DNA from: Methanomethylovorans sp964486435
Lineage (GTDB): Archaea > Halobacteriota > Methanosarcinia > Methanosarcinales > Methanosarcinaceae
Assembly (NCBI GenBank): GCA_964486435.1
Contig: CAZAMM010000001.1
Span: forward strand, 13,425 to 77,424
Length of the DNA stretch: 64,000 nt
Direction: 5' to 3'
The notes beneath the pieces were generated by a model. The model was not told where the DNA came from, ran no database searches, and saw nothing but the letters and a program-made list of their open reading frames with translations. Below, piece after piece: positions 63,053 through 64,000 of the stretch. The position numbers and the translations under genes were made by a program. The number at the start of each line of letters is the position of its first letter. Position 1 is the stretch's first letter.

Positions 63053-63828
63053 ATCTCCTCCGCAAAACGGGGTTCGATCTTATTGAAAATCACATATCCT
63101 ATAATAAGGAAAATTATGGATGCCACGCCCATGAATATCAGATCTCCTGTCTGCACGGGTGATGCATAGATGATCGTCTCCCTTGCAGCAATGATCACCC
63201 TTGCAAAAGGATTCAGAAGCACTATGCTTCGCAGATTTTCAGGGAAGACCTCTAGTGTGTATAAAATAGGAGTTGCAAAGTAACCTGCCTGCAGAAACAC
63301 AGCCCAGATGAACTGTACATCCCTGTACAGTACATTAAGAGCTGCCAAAGCCAGGGAAAGTCCAAGAGATAAAATGAAGAGGAAGATCAATATGACTGGA
63401 GCCTGTAGTATGTATACTGATAATGATACTTTAAAGTACATCATGAACAGCACAAATACCAGAGATTCAAAAACACTCATAAGCAATGCTGTCAGACACG
63501 AAGATATCACGAATATGTCCCTGGGAAAATAGATCTTTTTTATCATACCTGGCTTGCCAACGATGCAATTCATCCCGATGGTCGTTGCACGGCTAAGAAA
63601 GTTCCAGATGATGATACCCAGTAGCAGGAAAAGCTGGTAATTCTCTATCTGCATTTTCATGATGTGAGAGAACACATAATAAAGAACAGTAAGCATGAGC
63701 AGAGGCTCCAGGAGTGACCAGAGATATCCCAGAACAGAGTTCTTGTATCTGAGCTTGAACTCACTCCAAGATAACTGCCATATCAATTGTCTGTAAGCAT
63801 ACAGATTTGTAATATGTTTGACCGACAT
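63049..63828 (-). CDS. Polysaccharide ABC exporter permease (Wzm-like)
   Basis: 259 aa from the ATG at 63828; a TTG at 63858 opens the longer frame. Six membrane spans; LSWSEFKLRYKNSVLGYLWS then LLEPLLMLTVLYYVF is the conserved ABC-2 start. Partner of the Wzt-like ATPase. Confidence 0.9.
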   Translation of the reverse strand: MSVKHITNLYAYRQLIWQLSWSEFKLRYKNSVLGYLWSLLEPLLMLTVLYYVFSHIMKMQIENYQLFLLLGIIIWNFLSRATTIGMNCIVGKPGMIKKIYFPRDIFVISSCLTALLMSVFESLVFVLFMMYFKVSLSVYILQAPVILIFLFILSLGLSLALAALNVLYRDVQFIWAVFLQAGYFATPILYTLEVFPENLRSIVLLNPFARVIIAARETIIYASPVQTGDLIFMGVASIIFLIIGYVIFNKIEPRFAEEI

Positions 63829-63910
63829 TTTCCATCCATTGAGCAGCTTATAGAGCAATTAGCTATTTACTGCTTTGTTTAAAAATCTGTCAATAGGTAA
63901 TACTTTCAAT

Positions 63911-63917
63911 ATATAAA
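63911..63917 (-). promoter_or_regulatory. TATA box of the polysaccharide export operon
   Basis: TTTATAT on the minus strand, about 83-89 nt before the permease ATG, gives a leader near 60 nt. It is the only good promoter candidate for the seven-kilobase minus-strand operon. Confidence 0.45.
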
Positions 63918-64000
63918 GTTTTGGTCCTTAAACTACAGTATCCATCATGAGACCATCTAATTAGGTCCAAATACTCCCTATTCTAATTAGACAACATTTT

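Overview
The window is archaeal and most likely comes from a methylotrophic methanogen of the Methanosarcinaceae (Methanolobus / Methanococcoides-like). This is an inference from gene content: a TRAM-domain protein, initiation factor aIF-1A, a DUF1638 protein, a MEDS-domain histidine kinase, a polyisoprenyl glycosyltransferase set, archaeal TATA boxes, several TTG/GTG starts and some leaderless genes. No rRNA, tRNA or CRISPR array was seen.

Positions 1 to about 24,600 are an integrated mobile element plus debris. Its core is a tightly overlapping minus-strand operon of about ten genes (20,115 down to 13,867). It encodes a ribbon-helix-helix (RHH) regulator, two small unknowns, a Toprim primase-like protein, an SF3 helicase/primase, a stand-alone Topo VI A-like protein (Mini-A type), two microproteins, a helix-turn-helix (HTH) protein and two packaging-like small proteins. 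Right of this lie small regulators (AbrB, RHH), a ParB-like protein and a tyrosine integrase. A decayed IS1-type transposase and a broken gene fragment mark the border with the chromosome. Between two terminase-small-subunit-like genes that share the same C-terminal tail (ends at 1,004 and 13,867) sits an AT-rich cargo of defence genes. Its core is an operon of a UvrD helicase/FeS nuclease, a long type III-like Mod methyltransferase and a Res helicase-nuclease. It is flanked by a HEPN-like protein, a 212-aa unknown, a truncated R-subunit fragment and a frameshifted ParB remnant.

Positions 24,600 to about 51,000 are chromosomal housekeeping and metabolic genes: erythromycin esterase-like protein, DUF1638, TRAM, aIF-1A, a LarA-like protein that seems to start at an ATT codon, a DEAD-box helicase with a leader, a hydantoinase/oxoprolinase, a PAS-only protein, an AI-2E-type permease, a YggS-type PLP protein, a radical SAM protein with an alpha/beta hydrolase, a lipoprotein acetolactate decarboxylase, a cytosine-deaminase-like enzyme, a UbiB kinase, a PQQ sugar dehydrogenase-like propeller, a MEDS/PAS/GAF histidine kinase, a CobW-type GTPase and an FKBP isomerase.

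Positions 51,000 to 63,858 form a surface glycan locus: a polyisoprenyl-phosphate glycosyltransferase, a methyltransferase, an AglD-like flippase, a large membrane glycosyltransferase, then a minus-strand operon of ABC permease, ABC ATPase with a carbohydrate-binding tail, a coiled-coil methyltransferase and three GT4 glycosyltransferases. This suggests ABC-dependent export of a polysaccharide whose chain end is capped by methylation. All function calls rest on reading motifs; no searches were run.
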